From: Nocardia sp. NBC_00403
Lineage (GTDB): Bacteria > Actinomycetota > Actinomycetes > Mycobacteriales > Mycobacteriaceae
Assembly: GCF_036046055.1 (NCBI RefSeq)
Contig: NZ_CP107939.1
Location: 8,494,001-8,558,000, forward strand
Direction: 5' to 3'
Length of the DNA stretch: 64,000 bases
This document shows, in pieces, positions 17,624 through 28,867 of the stretch (position 1 is the first letter of the stretch; every line of letters begins with the position of its first letter). The notes beneath the pieces were generated by a model, which worked only from the letters and a program-made list of their open reading frames with translations, made no database searches and was not told the DNA's origin. A program made the translations under genes and the position numbers.

Positions 17624-18472
17624 ATGCACATCGGTCTCGGTCTGCCTATTTCCGATCCCGCCGCCCTGCTCGATTGGGCCCGCCGCGCCGATGCGGGCCC
17701 CTTCTCCACCCTGGGCCTGCTCGACCGGCTCGTGTACGACAACCCGGAACCCCTTATCGCACTCGGCATGCTCGCCGGCGCGACCAGTCGCATCAAAGTG
17801 CAGACCGAGGTGCTCATCGCACCGCTGCGCGAGCCGTCGCTGCTCGCCAAACAAGCCGCCACCCTCGACCGCATGTCCGGCGGCCGCCTTGTCCTCGGTC
17901 TCGGCGTCGGCGGTCGCGAGGACGATCACATCGCCTCCTGCACCGACATCCGCACCCGCGGCCGACGCCTGGACGAGCAGATGGAGATCATGCGCCGCCT
18001 GTGGTCCGGCCAGGCCTACGGCACCGACTGCGGCCCTGTCGGTCCCGCGCCGCTGCGCCCCGAAGGCCCCGAGGTGCTCTTCGGCGGTTTCCAGCCCGCC
18101 GCCATCGACCGCGTCGGCCGCTGGGGCGGCGGCTTCCTCGCCGCCGCGGCGCCGTCCTGGGCCGGTGGCCTCTTCGATACCGCCCGCCGCTCGTGGACCG
18201 AACACGGCCGCGCCGGTAAGCCCCGCATCGTCGCCCAGGTCAATGTCGCACTCGGCGCGCCCGACCTGGTCGAGGAAGCCCGCGCCGCCATGGGCGCCTA
18301 CTACGAATTCAGTGGCCGCGCCGACTACATGGTCGCCGGAATGCTCACCACGCCCGACGAAATCCGCGCCGCCATCAAGCAATTCGACGATCTCGGTGCC
18401 GACGAAGTAATGCTCTACTGCTACGGCGCCGACGCCGACCAAGTCGACCGCCTCGCCGACGTCATCGGCTAG
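17624..18472 (+). CDS. LLM class flavin/F420-dependent oxidoreductase
   Basis: The 282-residue bacterial-luciferase-like protein begins MHIGLGLPISDPAALLDWAR, contains LDRMSGGRLVLGLGVGGRED near residues 80-99 (the LLM signature) and ends in a helical segment with a monooxygenase-like beta barrel. It likely uses F420 or FMN; F420 use is common for this family in mycolic actinomycetes. TGGAGG (17612-17617) fixes the ATG. The upstream triple palindrome suggests tight inducible control. The substrate is unknown. Confidence 0.86.
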   Translation: MHIGLGLPISDPAALLDWARRADAGPFSTLGLLDRLVYDNPEPLIALGMLAGATSRIKVQTEVLIAPLREPSLLAKQAATLDRMSGGRLVLGLGVGGREDDHIASCTDIRTRGRRLDEQMEIMRRLWSGQAYGTDCGPVGPAPLRPEGPEVLFGGFQPAAIDRVGRWGGGFLAAAAPSWAGGLFDTARRSWTEHGRAGKPRIVAQVNVALGAPDLVEEARAAMGAYYEFSGRADYMVAGMLTTPDEIRAAIKQFDDLGADEVMLYCYGADADQVDRLADVIG

Positions 18473-18482
18473 TCGCGATTCG

Positions 18483-19418
18483 TCAGCGCTTGCCCTGGTC
18501 CTCGCCGCTCAAGATACGAGCGCCGGGGACCGGGCCGCTCGCGGTGCGAACACTGCGGCAGACACCCGCGCCCGCGAGTTCGGCGGCGACCGCCACGGCG
18601 GATTCCGCACTGTCGCAAAGGAAGGCACAGGTGGGGCCGGAGCCGGAGACCAGACCGGCCAGCGCGCCCGCGGTGACACCCGCACGCAGGGTGCGGCGCA
18701 GCTCGGGTTTCAGCGAGAGCGCCGCGGCTTGCATGTCATTACCGAGTAGTGGCGCGAGCTGGTTCGCGTCGCCGGAGGCCAACGCCTGCATCAGCTGTTG
18801 CGGCTCGCCGAGGCGAGGCGGGGCGCCGTGCGCACGCAGGCGATCGAGTTCGCCGAATACCGCGGGGGTGGACAGCCCGCCCTTGGCCAGTGCGAGCACC
18901 CAGTGAAAGGTATTGCGGGACAACACCGGAAGCAGCCGCTCGCCGCGGCCGGTGCCCAGCGCGGTGCCACCGTGCAGCGCGAAGGGGACATCACTACCCA
19001 GTTCGGCTGCGACCGAGGATAATTCGTCGCGAGTCAGTCCGAGGTCCCATAGCTCGTTCAAGCCGACCAACGCAGCCGCGGCATCCGCGCTACCACCCGC
19101 CATACCGCCCGCCACCGGAATGCCTTTGCTGATGGCGATTTCCACCAGTGGGGACCGGCCGGCCAGGTGCGCGAGCCGGACGGCCGCCTTCCACACCAGG
19201 TTGGTGCGGTCGGTCGGCACGTCCGCCGCGCCCTCGCCGGCGACCCGCACCATGAGCGAGGCCGACGGCGAGATCTCTAGATCGTCGCTCAGCGATAACG
19301 CCTGGAACACCGTGGTCAGATCGTGATAGCCGTCCGCGCGCAGGTCGCCGACGCCGAGATGGAGATTCACCTTGGACGGGGCGCGCACGACGACTGGGCT
19401 GGGCACAACTGACAACAC
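18483..19418 (-). CDS. ispE: 4-diphosphocytidyl-2-C-methyl-D-erythritol kinase
   Basis: IspE is the fourth enzyme of the MEP isoprenoid pathway and phosphorylates CDP-methylerythritol. This GHMP kinase has [20 protein letters not shown] near its N-terminus, the ATP-binding [17 protein letters not shown] near residues 103-119, and [13 protein letters not shown] near the C-terminus. The GTG at 19418 gives 311 residues, close to mycobacterial IspE; longer in-frame starts have no homologous look. As in M. tuberculosis it lies near ksgA, but here a repeat, an SDR/TetR pair and a copper operon separate the two. Confidence 0.93.
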   Translation of the reverse strand: MLSVVPSPVVVRAPSKVNLHLGVGDLRADGYHDLTTVFQALSLSDDLEISPSASLMVRVAGEGAADVPTDRTNLVWKAAVRLAHLAGRSPLVEIAISKGIPVAGGMAGGSADAAAALVGLNELWDLGLTRDELSSVAAELGSDVPFALHGGTALGTGRGERLLPVLSRNTFHWVLALAKGGLSTPAVFGELDRLRAHGAPPRLGEPQQLMQALASGDANQLAPLLGNDMQAAALSLKPELRRTLRAGVTAGALAGLVSGSGPTCAFLCDSAESAVAVAAELAGAGVCRSVRTASGPVPGARILSGEDQGKR

Positions 19419-19469
19419 GGTGGTCAAGCTTAGTGGGCACAGCCGGACAACGTCCGTCCCAAACCTGCG

Positions 19470-19644
19470 CCGGACCGAGCAAAGGCGAGCCACCCCCACA
19501 AGCCCCGGACCGAGCGGAGGCGAGGTAGCCGCTTATGCGCCGGACCGAGCGGAGGCGAGGTAGCCGCTTATGCGCCGGACCGAGCGGAGGCGAGGTAGCC
19601 GCTTATGCGCCGGACCGAGCGGAGGCGAGGTAGCCGCCTATCGG
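19470..19644. repeat. 35-bp tandem repeat, five copies
   Basis: Copies begin with CCGGACCGAGCG at 19470 (degenerate), 19505, 19540, 19575 and 19610, an exact 35-bp period. Copies 2-4 are essentially identical (CCGGACCGAGCGGAGGCGAG followed by GTAGCCGCTTATGCG). The array lies between the start of ispE and the end of an SDR gene. A related array occurs at 40401-40565. There are no unique spacers, so it is not CRISPR. Confidence 0.93.
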
Positions 19645-19702
19645 GTGCCTACGACAGGTGCGCGGCTCGCGATGAGTCATGCACCGGATGTGTGTCATTC
19701 GG

Positions 19703-20455
19703 TTACAGGAGGGCACCTCCGGTGGCATCGATCCATTGACCGGTGACCCAGCGCGAGTCGTCCGAGGCGAGGAACGCCACCACATCCGCGATATCGGCGG
19801 GCTGCCCTACGCGCTTAAGCGGAGAGTAGTCGGCCACCATCGCCTCGGCCTGGTCGTTGCGCAACCAGGCCGCATTCATATCGGTGTCGATGATGCCCGG
19901 CGCCACGGCGTTCACCGTGATGCCGCGAGCGCCGAGTTGCTTGGCCAGGTTGGCGGTGAAGACGTCGATCGCACCCTTGCTCATCGTGTAAGCGATCAGC
20001 TGGGGCATCGCGAAGCCGTGGGTGAGCCCGGTAGAGGTATTGATGACGCGGCCGCCGTCGCGCAGTCGCTCGAGGCCGTGCTTCGTGACGAAGAACGGCG
20101 CCTTGGCGTTGACCGCGAACACGCGGTCGAAGGCGGCTTCGTCGGTATCGCCGATGGGCGTGCGGACATCGCCGACCCCCGCATTGTTGACAATGATGTC
20201 CACGCCGTCGGCGTGCGCGTCGAACGCCGCCCACAGTGCGGCGGCGTCGCCGGGCACACCGAGCTCGGCCCGAATCGCGAACGCGGAGCCGCCCGCCGCT
20301 TCGATCGCCGCAACGGTCTCCTTCGCCGCCTCTTCGTTCCCGTTGTAGTGCACGGCAACCCGCGCACCGTCCCGTCCCAGCCGTTCGGCGATGGCGCGGC
20401 CGATGCCTCGGCTGCCGCCGGTGACCAGTGCCGTCTTGCCTGTGAGTGCACCCAT
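19703..20455 (-). CDS. Short-chain dehydrogenase/reductase
   Basis: A classical SDR of 250 residues: the NAD(P)-binding TGGSRGIGRAIAERLG is near residues 12-27, VNNAGVGD near 88-95, the active-site Tyr/Lys in AYTMSKGAIDVF near 155-166 and the Ser in NTSTGLTHG. The family C-terminal VTGQWIDATGG is intact. AAAGGA precedes the ATG. It is divergent from a TetR gene with two palindromes between them, so it is probably the main target of that repressor. The substrate is unknown. Confidence 0.9.
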   Translation of the reverse strand: MGALTGKTALVTGGSRGIGRAIAERLGRDGARVAVHYNGNEEAAKETVAAIEAAGGSAFAIRAELGVPGDAAALWAAFDAHADGVDIIVNNAGVGDVRTPIGDTDEAAFDRVFAVNAKAPFFVTKHGLERLRDGGRVINTSTGLTHGFAMPQLIAYTMSKGAIDVFTANLAKQLGARGITVNAVAPGIIDTDMNAAWLRNDQAEAMVADYSPLKRVGQPADIADVVAFLASDDSRWVTGQWIDATGGALL

Positions 20456-20470
20456 GAGGCGAGTTCCTTT

Positions 20471-20528
20471 CTCTAGCGATCGCTATAGAATGGACGTTAG
20501 CACATTTTCTAGCGATCGCTATAGAATG
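20471..20528. promoter_or_regulatory. Twin palindromic operator of SDR/TetR pair
   Basis: TTCT-N-TAGCGATCGCTA-N-AGAA (20471-20492) is a 22-bp palindrome, and 20507-20528 repeats it with one mismatch in the left arm. They are 36 bp apart centre to centre and cover both promoters in the 79-bp divergent space, so the adjacent TetR protein is the probable ligand-responsive repressor. Confidence 0.78.
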
Positions 20529-20534
20529 ATTTCC

Positions 20535-21173
20535 ATGAGCGCACCCACCCGGGGCCGACCCCGTTCCTTCGATCGCGATGCGGCACTGGAGCAGGCGTTG
20601 CGACTGTTCTGGGCGCGTGGATACGAAGCAACCTCGATCGGCGACCTGACCGCCGCGATGGGCATCGGAGCGCCGAGTCTGTACGCCGCCTTCGGCGACA
20701 AGGCCAAGCTGTTCAACGAGGTGGTGGCAACCTTCGGCGCGCGCTACGGCGGATTCGTCGCGCGCGCACTCGCCGAAGAACCGACGGCCGAGGCGACGGT
20801 GCGGCGCATCCTGCGCGAGGCGGCGACGGAGTACACCCGGCCCGACTGCCCGCACGGCTGCCTGGTGATGAGCGCCGGACTGAACACCACCAGCGCCGAG
20901 ATCGCCGCACTGCTGCGCGGCATGCGCAATCGGAACATCGAGGTCTTCACTGCCCGCATCCAGGCGGATATCGACGCGGGAATCCTGCCCGCGGACACCG
21001 ACGCGGCCATGCTCGCCCGCTACATCGGCACAGTCATGCAGGGCATGTCCCAGGCCGCGCGCGATGGAGCCGCGTCGGCCCAGCTCCAGCAAGTCGCTGA
21101 ATGGGCCATGCACGGCTGGCCGGGCGCCGCTCCAGCGAACACCAGCAGGTCGGCATCGACCGCACGGCGATAG
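20535..21173 (+). CDS. TetR/AcrR-family transcriptional regulator
   Basis: The 212-residue protein has the N-terminal HTH DRDAALEQALRLFWARGYEA and TSIGDLTAAMGIGAPSLYAA, where a Phe/Tyr-rich end of the recognition helix (SLYAAFGDK) is typical. The C-terminal domain contains CPHGCLVMSAGL, as in the TetR_C group of YxaF/AcrR-like repressors. The ATG at 20535 is chosen because the in-frame ATG at 20526 falls inside the second palindrome. It likely controls itself and the divergent SDR. Confidence 0.87.
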   Translation: MSAPTRGRPRSFDRDAALEQALRLFWARGYEATSIGDLTAAMGIGAPSLYAAFGDKAKLFNEVVATFGARYGGFVARALAEEPTAEATVRRILREAATEYTRPDCPHGCLVMSAGLNTTSAEIAALLRGMRNRNIEVFTARIQADIDAGILPADTDAAMLARYIGTVMQGMSQAARDGAASAQLQQVAEWAMHGWPGAAPANTSRSASTARR

Positions 21174-21289
21174 CCGAGCCCGTGCCCGAACTCCGGCGTT
21201 CACCAGCACGACGCCACAGCCACAGGAACTATGAGCACGACGCAAACGACTACCCGACGACGCGGTCGGCGCGGCCGATCGATCAACAC

Positions 21290-21318
21290 TTGCGCGTAAT
21301 ACCCATGGGGGGTATGTT
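21290..21318 (+). promoter_or_regulatory. Copper-responsive promoter with CsoR-type operator
   Basis: TTGCGC (21290-21295) and TATGTT (21313-21318) are spaced by exactly 17 bp, and the spacer holds the palindrome ATACCCATGGGGGGTAT (21299-21315). A GC-rich ATACCC...GGGTAT palindrome between -35 and -10 is the standard CsoR arrangement. It drives the copZ-copA operon. No csoR gene is present in the window. Confidence 0.78.
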
Positions 21319-21376
21319 CATTCGTGCCGGGGATACCCCGGGTCCGTATGATCAACCACGAGCGAAGGAGTCGGAC

Positions 21377-21583
21377 ATGGCCACCACCACTTACACCGTT
21401 ACGGGGATGACCTGCGGGCACTGCGTCAGCTCGGTCCGCGAGGAGATCGGCAAGATCGACGGCGTGACCGGTGTCGATGTGGACCTCGCGACCGGCGCGG
21501 TCAAGGTCGACAGCACCACCCCGGTCGCCGATGCCGATATCGTCGCCGCCGTGGACGAGGCAGGCTACGAGGTCGCCGTCTGA
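21377..21583 (+). CDS. Heavy-metal-associated domain copper chaperone (CopZ-like)
   Basis: This 68-residue HMA-domain protein has the Cu(I)-binding GMTCGHCVSSV near residues 10-20 and the fold ending DEAGYEV. It would pass Cu(I) to the CopA ATPase two genes downstream, whose N-terminal HMA domain carries the matching GMTCASC motif. GAAGGAG (21364-21370) fixes the ATG. Its stop overlaps the next start (TGATG). Confidence 0.93.
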   Translation: MATTTYTVTGMTCGHCVSSVREEIGKIDGVTGVDVDLATGAVKVDSTTPVADADIVAAVDEAGYEVAV

Positions 21584-22491
21584 TGCAGGACCGGCTGAAG
21601 TTCGCCGCGGTCGGCGGCGGGCTCGTCGCGCTGTTGGGCATCGCGCTCGGCATCGGCGCCCTGGTGGGCGGTCCGGCCGCGCAGGCGCCGGACCACAGCG
21701 CGATGCCGCACACCGGCCAAGATGCGGCCACCGGGCTGTCGGATGCACTATCCGGCTATGCCATGTCCGATGTGACCGCTCCGGCGGAACCGAACCAGGC
21801 CGGTTCACTGCAGTTCCGGATCACCGGGCCCGACGGGGCTCCGGTGACCCGATTCACCACCCAACACGACAAGAAGCTGCATCTGATCGTCGTCCGATCC
21901 GACACCACCGGGTATCGGCACCTGCATCCGACCATGGACGACGCGGGCACCTGGTCGATCGAGTGGAGTTGGGCGGCCCCGGGCACGTATCGCGTATTCG
22001 CCGACTTCGTCCCGGAAACCAGCGGCGCCGGGCCGGGCGATCTGGTGCTCAGCCGCACCATCACCGTCTCGGGAGCGGCCGTGCCACAACCACTTCCCCC
22101 ACCGACACCGAGCGCAACGGTGGACGGATATCAGGTGACGTTGGCAGGCGATCTCGGTACCGCGCGCAGCGAATTGCGCTTCACCGTCGCGCGCGCCGGC
22201 CTTCCGGTGTCCGATCTGGAGCCGTATCTCGGCGCATACGCGCACCTGGTCGCGTTACGCGCCGGCGACCTTGCCTACCTGCATGTGCACCCACAGGGCG
22301 AGGTCGGCCGCACCCCTGCGGGTCCCGAGGTGTCCTTCCATGCGCAGGCCCCGAGCGCGGGCGCGTATCGGCTGTATCTAGACTTCGCACACGGTGGATC
22401 CGTCCACACCGCGGAGTTCACCGTCGAGGTCGAATCATCCACAGTGCCATCCACATCCGGTAGTCACTCGCATCCGGGTGGCGATCGCTGA
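21583..22491 (+). CDS. Membrane-anchored or secreted His-rich protein of the copper operon
   Basis: The 302-residue protein has one N-terminal hydrophobic segment ([20 protein letters not shown], about 8-27), either an uncleaved anchor or a signal peptide. Two repeated Ig-like halves follow, each with a His motif: [10 protein letters not shown] (about 110-119) and [11 protein letters not shown] (about 228-238). Extra His/Met clusters lie in HSAMPHTGQ and in the tail SHSHPGG. It is coupled on both sides to copper genes. I infer an extracytoplasmic Cu-binding role; the family is commonly left unnamed. Confidence 0.72.
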   Translation: MQDRLKFAAVGGGLVALLGIALGIGALVGGPAAQAPDHSAMPHTGQDAATGLSDALSGYAMSDVTAPAEPNQAGSLQFRITGPDGAPVTRFTTQHDKKLHLIVVRSDTTGYRHLHPTMDDAGTWSIEWSWAAPGTYRVFADFVPETSGAGPGDLVLSRTITVSGAAVPQPLPPPTPSATVDGYQVTLAGDLGTARSELRFTVARAGLPVSDLEPYLGAYAHLVALRAGDLAYLHVHPQGEVGRTPAGPEVSFHAQAPSAGAYRLYLDFAHGGSVHTAEFTVEVESSTVPSTSGSHSHPGGDR

Positions 22492-24794
22492 TGGCCACGC
22501 CCGCCGAACAGCGCTCGATCGAGCTGGAGATCGGCGGGATGACCTGCGCGTCCTGTGCCGCGCGGATCGAGAAACGGCTCGGAAAAATCGAGGGTGTCAC
22601 GGCCACCGTCAATTTCGCGACGGAAAAGGCAAAAGTTAGTTATCCACAATCCGTTTCGCCGGAACAGCTGGTCGAGCAGGTGCACGCCGCGGGATATACC
22701 GCGCACGTTCCCGCGCCGCCCACAACAGAAACCGACCGGTCCGATGAAAGATCCACCGCGCTCGATCGACTTCGACAACGACTGCTGATCAGCACCGGGC
22801 TTGCGCTGCCGGTGGTCGCGATGGCGATGATCCCCGCGCTGCAATTCGATAACTGGCAATGGCTTTCGCTCACGCTCGCAGGGCCCGTGGTGTTCTGGGG
22901 CGGCGCCGATTTCCATCGGGCCGCGCTGAGCAATGCCAGGCACGGCGCCGCGACCATGGACACCCTGATCTCGGTCGGCACCCTGGCCGCCTTCGGCTGG
23001 TCGGTGTACGCGCTGTTCTTCGGTCACGCCGGAATGCCCGGCATGAAGCACTCGTTCAGCCTGGGCATCGAGCGGGCCGATGCGGCGTCCAACGTGTACT
23101 TCGAGGTTGCCACCGGGGTGATCGTCTTCATCCTGGCCGGGCGATATCTGGAAACCCGAGCCAAGGATCGGGCAGGCTCTGCGCTGCGAGCGCTGCTCGA
23201 GCTCGGGGCAAAGGACGTTTCCGTGCTGCGCGGCGGCGTCGAAATCCGGGTTCCGGTTGGGGAATTGCGCGTGGACGAGCTGTTTCTCGTCCGCCCCGGC
23301 GAGAAGATCGCCACGGACGGTGTGGTGGTCGAAGGCAATTCGGCCCTCGATCTGAGCCTCCTGACCGGAGAATCACTGCCCGTCGACGTCGGTCCGGGCG
23401 ATGTCGTGATCGGCGCGACGGTGAACGCGGGCGGGCTACTGACCGTGCGCGCCACCCGAATCGGTGCCGATACCCAACTGGCACAGATGGTCGCACTGGT
23501 CGAAGAGGCGCAGAACAGCAAGGCGCCGGTGCAACGACTTGCCGATCGAGTCGCGAGCATTTTCGTCCCGATCGTCTTCGTCATTTCGGCGCTCACGCTG
23601 GCAGTGTGGCTGGTCACCGGGGCATCGACAGCAGTGGCGTGTGGCGCGGCCGTGGCGGTACTGATCATCGCCTGCCCCTGCGCGCTCGGCCTGGCCACGC
23701 CCACCGCACTCCTCGTCGGCACCGGGCGCGGCGCTCAACTCGGCATCCTGATCAAGGGCCCGCAGGTACTGGAATCGACCCGACGGATCGACACGGTCGT
23801 GCTCGACAAGACCGGCACGGTGACCACCGGACGAATGACGTTGGCGGACATCGTCACCACGAACGGCACCGGCGCTGCGGGCATGATCTCCTCCGGAGAC
23901 GAGATCCCGTCCGCGGGCGACCCGCTTGCCGGCCGTGGCGTGTCCGCAGACGAGCTGCTGACCATCGCCGCGGCAGTGGAGTACGGGTCCGAGCATCCGG
24001 TAGCGCAGGCGGTCGTCGCCGCCGCGGCCGAACGCAGACTGGTGGTACCGCCCGTGCAGCAGTTCAGCAACCATGGCGGCAAGGGTGTGCAGGGTGTCGT
24101 CGACGGTCGCGCGGTGATTGTCGGCCGCAGCGCCCTGCTGGAAGAGTGGTCGATCGCACTGCCCACACCGCTGGCGGCGGCCAAAGCCGCGGCCGAAAGC
24201 GCAGGCAATACCGCGATCGCTGTCGCATGGGACGGCGCGGCGCGTGGCGTGCTCGTGGTCGCCGATGCGATCAAACCGACCAGCGCCGAGGCTATTACCG
24301 AACTCCGCCGCCTCGGAATGACCCCCGTGCTGCTGACCGGTGACAACGCCGCCGCCGCAGGTACCGTCGCCGACCGGGTCGGCATCGACGAGGTGATCGC
24401 CGAAGCACTGCCGATCGAGAAGCTGGAAGCAATACGGCGACTACAGAATTCGGGCAGAGTCGTGGCAATGGTCGGCGACGGAGTCAACGATGCCGCCGCG
24501 CTGACCGCAGCCGACCTCGGCTTGGCCATGGGCACCGGCACCGACCTCGCCATCGAAGCAGGCGATATCACCCTCGTCCGAGGTGACCTCCGCACCGTCG
24601 GTGCGGCCATCCGCCTCTCCCGCGCCACCCTGCGCACTATCAAGGGAAACCTGTTCTGGGCCTTCGGATACAACGTTGCGGCAATCCCCCTCGCCGCGGC
24701 CGGGCTCCTCAACCCCATGCTCGCAGGCGCCGCCATGGCCCTGTCCAGCGTCTTCGTCGTCAGCAACAGCCTGCGCCTGCGCTCCTTCCGCTGA
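22491..24794 (+). CDS. copA: Cu(I)-exporting P1B-type ATPase CopA
   Basis: The 767-residue heavy-metal ATPase pumps Cu(I) out of the cytoplasm. It has one HMA domain ([15 protein letters not shown], about residues 15-29), a transmembrane CPC ion site ([13 protein letters not shown], about 391-403), the phosphorylated Asp in DKTGTVTTG (about 439), the SEHPVAQAV nucleotide site and [10 protein letters not shown] near the end. One unusual feature is the inserted hydrophilic loop after the phosphorylation site (about residues 455-480). It overlaps the preceding gene by one base and is controlled by the CsoR-type promoter at 21290. Confidence 0.93.
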   Translation: MATPAEQRSIELEIGGMTCASCAARIEKRLGKIEGVTATVNFATEKAKVSYPQSVSPEQLVEQVHAAGYTAHVPAPPTTETDRSDERSTALDRLRQRLLISTGLALPVVAMAMIPALQFDNWQWLSLTLAGPVVFWGGADFHRAALSNARHGAATMDTLISVGTLAAFGWSVYALFFGHAGMPGMKHSFSLGIERADAASNVYFEVATGVIVFILAGRYLETRAKDRAGSALRALLELGAKDVSVLRGGVEIRVPVGELRVDELFLVRPGEKIATDGVVVEGNSALDLSLLTGESLPVDVGPGDVVIGATVNAGGLLTVRATRIGADTQLAQMVALVEEAQNSKAPVQRLADRVASIFVPIVFVISALTLAVWLVTGASTAVACGAAVAVLIIACPCALGLATPTALLVGTGRGAQLGILIKGPQVLESTRRIDTVVLDKTGTVTTGRMTLADIVTTNGTGAAGMISSGDEIPSAGDPLAGRGVSADELLTIAAAVEYGSEHPVAQAVVAAAAERRLVVPPVQQFSNHGGKGVQGVVDGRAVIVGRSALLEEWSIALPTPLAAAKAAAESAGNTAIAVAWDGAARGVLVVADAIKPTSAEAITELRRLGMTPVLLTGDNAAAAGTVADRVGIDEVIAEALPIEKLEAIRRLQNSGRVVAMVGDGVNDAAALTAADLGLAMGTGTDLAIEAGDITLVRGDLRTVGAAIRLSRATLRTIKGNLFWAFGYNVAAIPLAAAGLLNPMLAGAAMALSSVFVVSNSLRLRSFR

Positions 24795-24878
24795 CCCCGT
24801 CGACCAACGCACCGCAACTGGCTTCAAATTCCACGCCGCTCTGATCGAACGCCGAGCAACGCCACGATTCATCGAGGT

Positions 24879-24925
24879 GAGTCGAATGGCGGCTATCCGT
24901 ACTGTGCGCAACCGCCATTCGACTC
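24879..24925. terminator. Bidirectional hairpin between copA and ksgA
   Basis: GAGTCGAATGGCGG (24879-24892) and CCGCCATTCGACTC (24912-24925) are perfect 14-bp arms around a 19-nt loop in the space between two converging genes. There is no T-tract. A similar stem with GAATGGYGG arms is found at 33146-33191. Confidence 0.6.
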
Positions 24926-24957
24926 CGCGCAGCTATCGGTGTCGGCGGGATCGGAGT

Positions 24958-25839
24958 CTACGCCTGATTCGCGAGGCGGACGAAGGCCGCGGTGTCCAGG
25001 GTTTCGCCGCGCGCAGTGGGGTCGATACCTGCGGCGACGAGGCGGCGTTCGGCCTCGGCGGGTGATCCCGCCCAGCCGGCAAGTGCCGCGCGAAGTGTCT
25101 TGCGGCGCTGGGCGAACGCCGCGTCGATCACGGTGAACACGCGACGGCGGTGTGCTTCGTCCATCGGCCACGGCGCTTCGCGGTAGCGCTCGACCCGCAC
25201 CAGACCCGAATCGACGCGCGGCACCGGCCAGAAGACCTGGGTGCCCACCGCGCCCGCGCGGCGCACGGCGCCGAAGAAGCCTGCCTTGACGCTCGGCACC
25301 CCGTAGGTGCGGTTGCCTGGTTCGGCGGCAAGCCGATCGGCCACCTCGGCCTGCACCATCACCAATGACGTGGTGATGCTCGGCAATTCGGCGAGCAAAT
25401 GCAGCAGCACGGGCACAGCCACGTTGTACGGCAGGTTCGCGACCAGGGCGGTCGGCACCGCGGGCAGGTCCCGCGCGGTGATGCGTAGTGCGTCGGCCGC
25501 GACGACCTGCAAGTGTCCGGCCAACTCCGGGGCCCGATCCGTGACAGTCACCGGCAGGTGCTCGGCGAGCACCGGATCGATCTCGACAGCTACCACCGAT
25601 GCCACCACGTCAAGCAACGCCAACGTCAGCGACCCGAGACCGGGCCCGACCTCGAGCACCGTGTCCCCGCGCCCGACGCCCGCCGCCGCGACGATGCGCC
25701 GCACCGTGTTCGCGTCGTGCACGAAGTTCTGCCCGAGTTGCTTGGTCGGCCGCACACCGAGCCGCTCGGCCAGCGCCCGCACCTCGGCGGGCCCGAGCAG
25801 GGCAGCGCTCCCACGAGCGGAAATATCGGGTTCGGGCAC
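24958..25839 (-). CDS. ksgA: 16S rRNA dimethyladenosine transferase
   Basis: KsgA (RsmA) dimethylates A1518 and A1519 of 16S rRNA. The 293-residue protein has [15 protein letters not shown] (about 34-48), the SAM-binding [15 protein letters not shown] (about 61-75), the catalytic [11 protein letters not shown] (about 134-144) and RKTLRAAL near the C-terminus. It lies beside ispE and rpfB as in mycobacteria. The 259-bp space upstream of its start holds nothing I can identify. Confidence 0.96.
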   Translation of the reverse strand: MPEPDISARGSAALLGPAEVRALAERLGVRPTKQLGQNFVHDANTVRRIVAAAGVGRGDTVLEVGPGLGSLTLALLDVVASVVAVEIDPVLAEHLPVTVTDRAPELAGHLQVVAADALRITARDLPAVPTALVANLPYNVAVPVLLHLLAELPSITTSLVMVQAEVADRLAAEPGNRTYGVPSVKAGFFGAVRRAGAVGTQVFWPVPRVDSGLVRVERYREAPWPMDEAHRRRVFTVIDAAFAQRRKTLRAALAGWAGSPAEAERRLVAAGIDPTARGETLDTAAFVRLANQA

Positions 25840-26098
25840 TGGAAGAACCTACCAACTCCGGCGCCGAGCCGACCTCTTGCCTCGACGCAACCGGTCCAGC
25901 AACAACGCGCTACCCGCACATCAGCGCATCACCGACACAACAGCGCACCACCCGGAAATTGGAGCACTGCGTCCGAGGCGGCACCCGGCCACAGCGCCCT
26001 GCACACGCATCAGTCTGCGATGCAGGGGTCCGCGGCGTCCGGAGAACCCGCCGAAGGCAGTCGGCCCGATCAGCAGTCCTCGCCACGGACCGGTGACA

Positions 26099-27277
26099 TC
26101 AGGGCTGGGACGGCACCGCGAAGATGCGCGCGAGGAATTCGTCGAGCGCCGTCGACATCTGCTGGTTGAGCTGAGTATGTTTTCTGGTACCGACCACGGC
26201 CTGGAAGTCGACGCGATTGGCTACGAACTGGGCGACGAGCGCGGCGTGCAGTGGGGAGGGGACGACGGTGTCGGTCGCATTGAGCAGCAACAGGATCGGC
26301 GCGTCGTAGCCGCTGGTCGGCACGGTCATGTAAGCGTCGAGAGCGGCGCGCATCCGCTGGTCCGACAGCGGACGGGCCAGCAGGTCGCCGATGCCGAGAC
26401 CCCGCACGCGCTCGATGATTTTGCCGGAGCATTCGGTACCGATGTCATCGAGGATGGACCGGCCGAGTGGGGTCAGGTATCCGTTGACATCGATATCGGG
26501 ATGCGCCGCGCGTAGCCCGGCCAGGATGCTCACATAGAAGCTCATCCAGTCTTCGGTTTTCGGAATCGCCGGGATGCCGGGCCCGGTCAGCGGGAGCAAC
26601 TTTTCGACGTCGGACTCGGGGTCGATCGCGATGGTGCCGCGGAAGTCCAGGTCAGGGGCGTAGCTCGCCTGCAGGTGTCCGGTGCCGAGCGCGGCCTGCC
26701 CGCCCTGGGAGGCGCCGATCACACCCCACGTCCGAGACAGTTCGGGCCGCGCCACGCGCGCCGCGCGAACCAGGTCGATGGTGGCGGTCGCCTCGGTGCC
26801 GATTTCCAGGTACGGGTGCGGCCCGGTGTCGAACCGCCCGAGTCCGAGATAGTCGGGCGCCACCACGGCGAACCCCTTCTCGACCGTGCGCCGCATCATC
26901 TCGTCTTGTTTGGTGCGGCCGCGCCGGAACGGACTTCCGACGGGGTCGGCCTGACCGCCGCAGCCCGCACCGAGCCCTGAAGTGCCATGGTCGAAGGCCA
27001 TCACCGGCCAGCCTCCCGCGGGCGGCGCACCCCCGGGAACGAAGAGTGCTCCGCTGGCCGGCCGCGGCGTGCCGTCCGAACCGCGCATCCAGTACTCGAT
27101 CACCGACCCGCCGGACATTCCGTGCCAACCATCCGCCTGCGCTACCGCGGAAATCAACACGCCCGGTTTCGACGCGCCCACCGGCGCACTCGTCACCCCT
27201 AGCGCAACTCCAGCAGCGACCACCGCGGCAATCACGGTCCGCCCTAACGTCCGCGGCAATCGCATCGAACAACTCAT
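26099..27277 (-). CDS. Secreted lipase/acyl hydrolase (LIP family)
   Basis: With the start at 27277 (MSCSMRLPRTLGRTVIAA...) the 392-residue protein has a typical Sec signal peptide: basic residues, then the hydrophobic run TVIAAVVAAGVALGVTSAPV, with cleavage near ASA/GAS. The alpha/beta-hydrolase nucleophile Ser is in GVIGASQGGQAAL (about 185-197), the acid probably in LNATDTVVP, and the His in VGTRKHTQL. The family is the secretory-lipase (LIP) group of mycolic actinomycetes. Longer in-frame starts at 27457 and below add a Cys-rich stretch without signal features and were rejected. It is not expected to act with ksgA or rpfB. Confidence 0.85.
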   Translation of the reverse strand: MSCSMRLPRTLGRTVIAAVVAAGVALGVTSAPVGASKPGVLISAVAQADGWHGMSGGSVIEYWMRGSDGTPRPASGALFVPGGAPPAGGWPVMAFDHGTSGLGAGCGGQADPVGSPFRRGRTKQDEMMRRTVEKGFAVVAPDYLGLGRFDTGPHPYLEIGTEATATIDLVRAARVARPELSRTWGVIGASQGGQAALGTGHLQASYAPDLDFRGTIAIDPESDVEKLLPLTGPGIPAIPKTEDWMSFYVSILAGLRAAHPDIDVNGYLTPLGRSILDDIGTECSGKIIERVRGLGIGDLLARPLSDQRMRAALDAYMTVPTSGYDAPILLLLNATDTVVPSPLHAALVAQFVANRVDFQAVVGTRKHTQLNQQMSTALDEFLARIFAVPSQP

Positions 27278-27568
27278 CTCGCCAACCCCAACCACCCCAA
27301 ACTTGGACGAGTGTACAGTTCGGCGCCCCACCGCCAAGGTCTCTGCGGCGAATACTGAGCAATCCCATAAAGATACAGAGATCCTGTAGAAATCCGCGCA
27401 CGCAACGCTTACTCGGCGAGCCCTTTCCAGCGACCGGACAACTGATTTCGCAAGCACAGAGGCAATTCACCGGGGCACCCAGGAAAACTCGACCTGGCAC
27501 CCAACGCAGGAGTAGACCGCAACCTCGCAGCACCCAACTCGCGTGGCCCGAATACGCGCAGCGGCGAA

Positions 27569-28723
<1,155 letters not shown>

Positions 28724-28867
28724 TCAGAGGTCGACAACCGGGGAATGCGTAGCAGGGGCTTCAGTGATCACGAATTGATATCACCACCGCAGGTAGATCA
28801 CAAAACGCACCAATAATAGTGACCTAGGACACAACGAAGAGGTCAGGGGTCTTAACGCGACCGTGGC

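Noticed and set aside
19470..19644. Possible CRISPR array in the 35-bp repeats
   Set aside because: The repeats are contiguous with no unique spacers, and no cas genes are present.
22859..24343. Second long plus-strand frame within copA
   Set aside because: Arg/Gly-rich shadow frame of the CopA gene; no motifs and no start signals.
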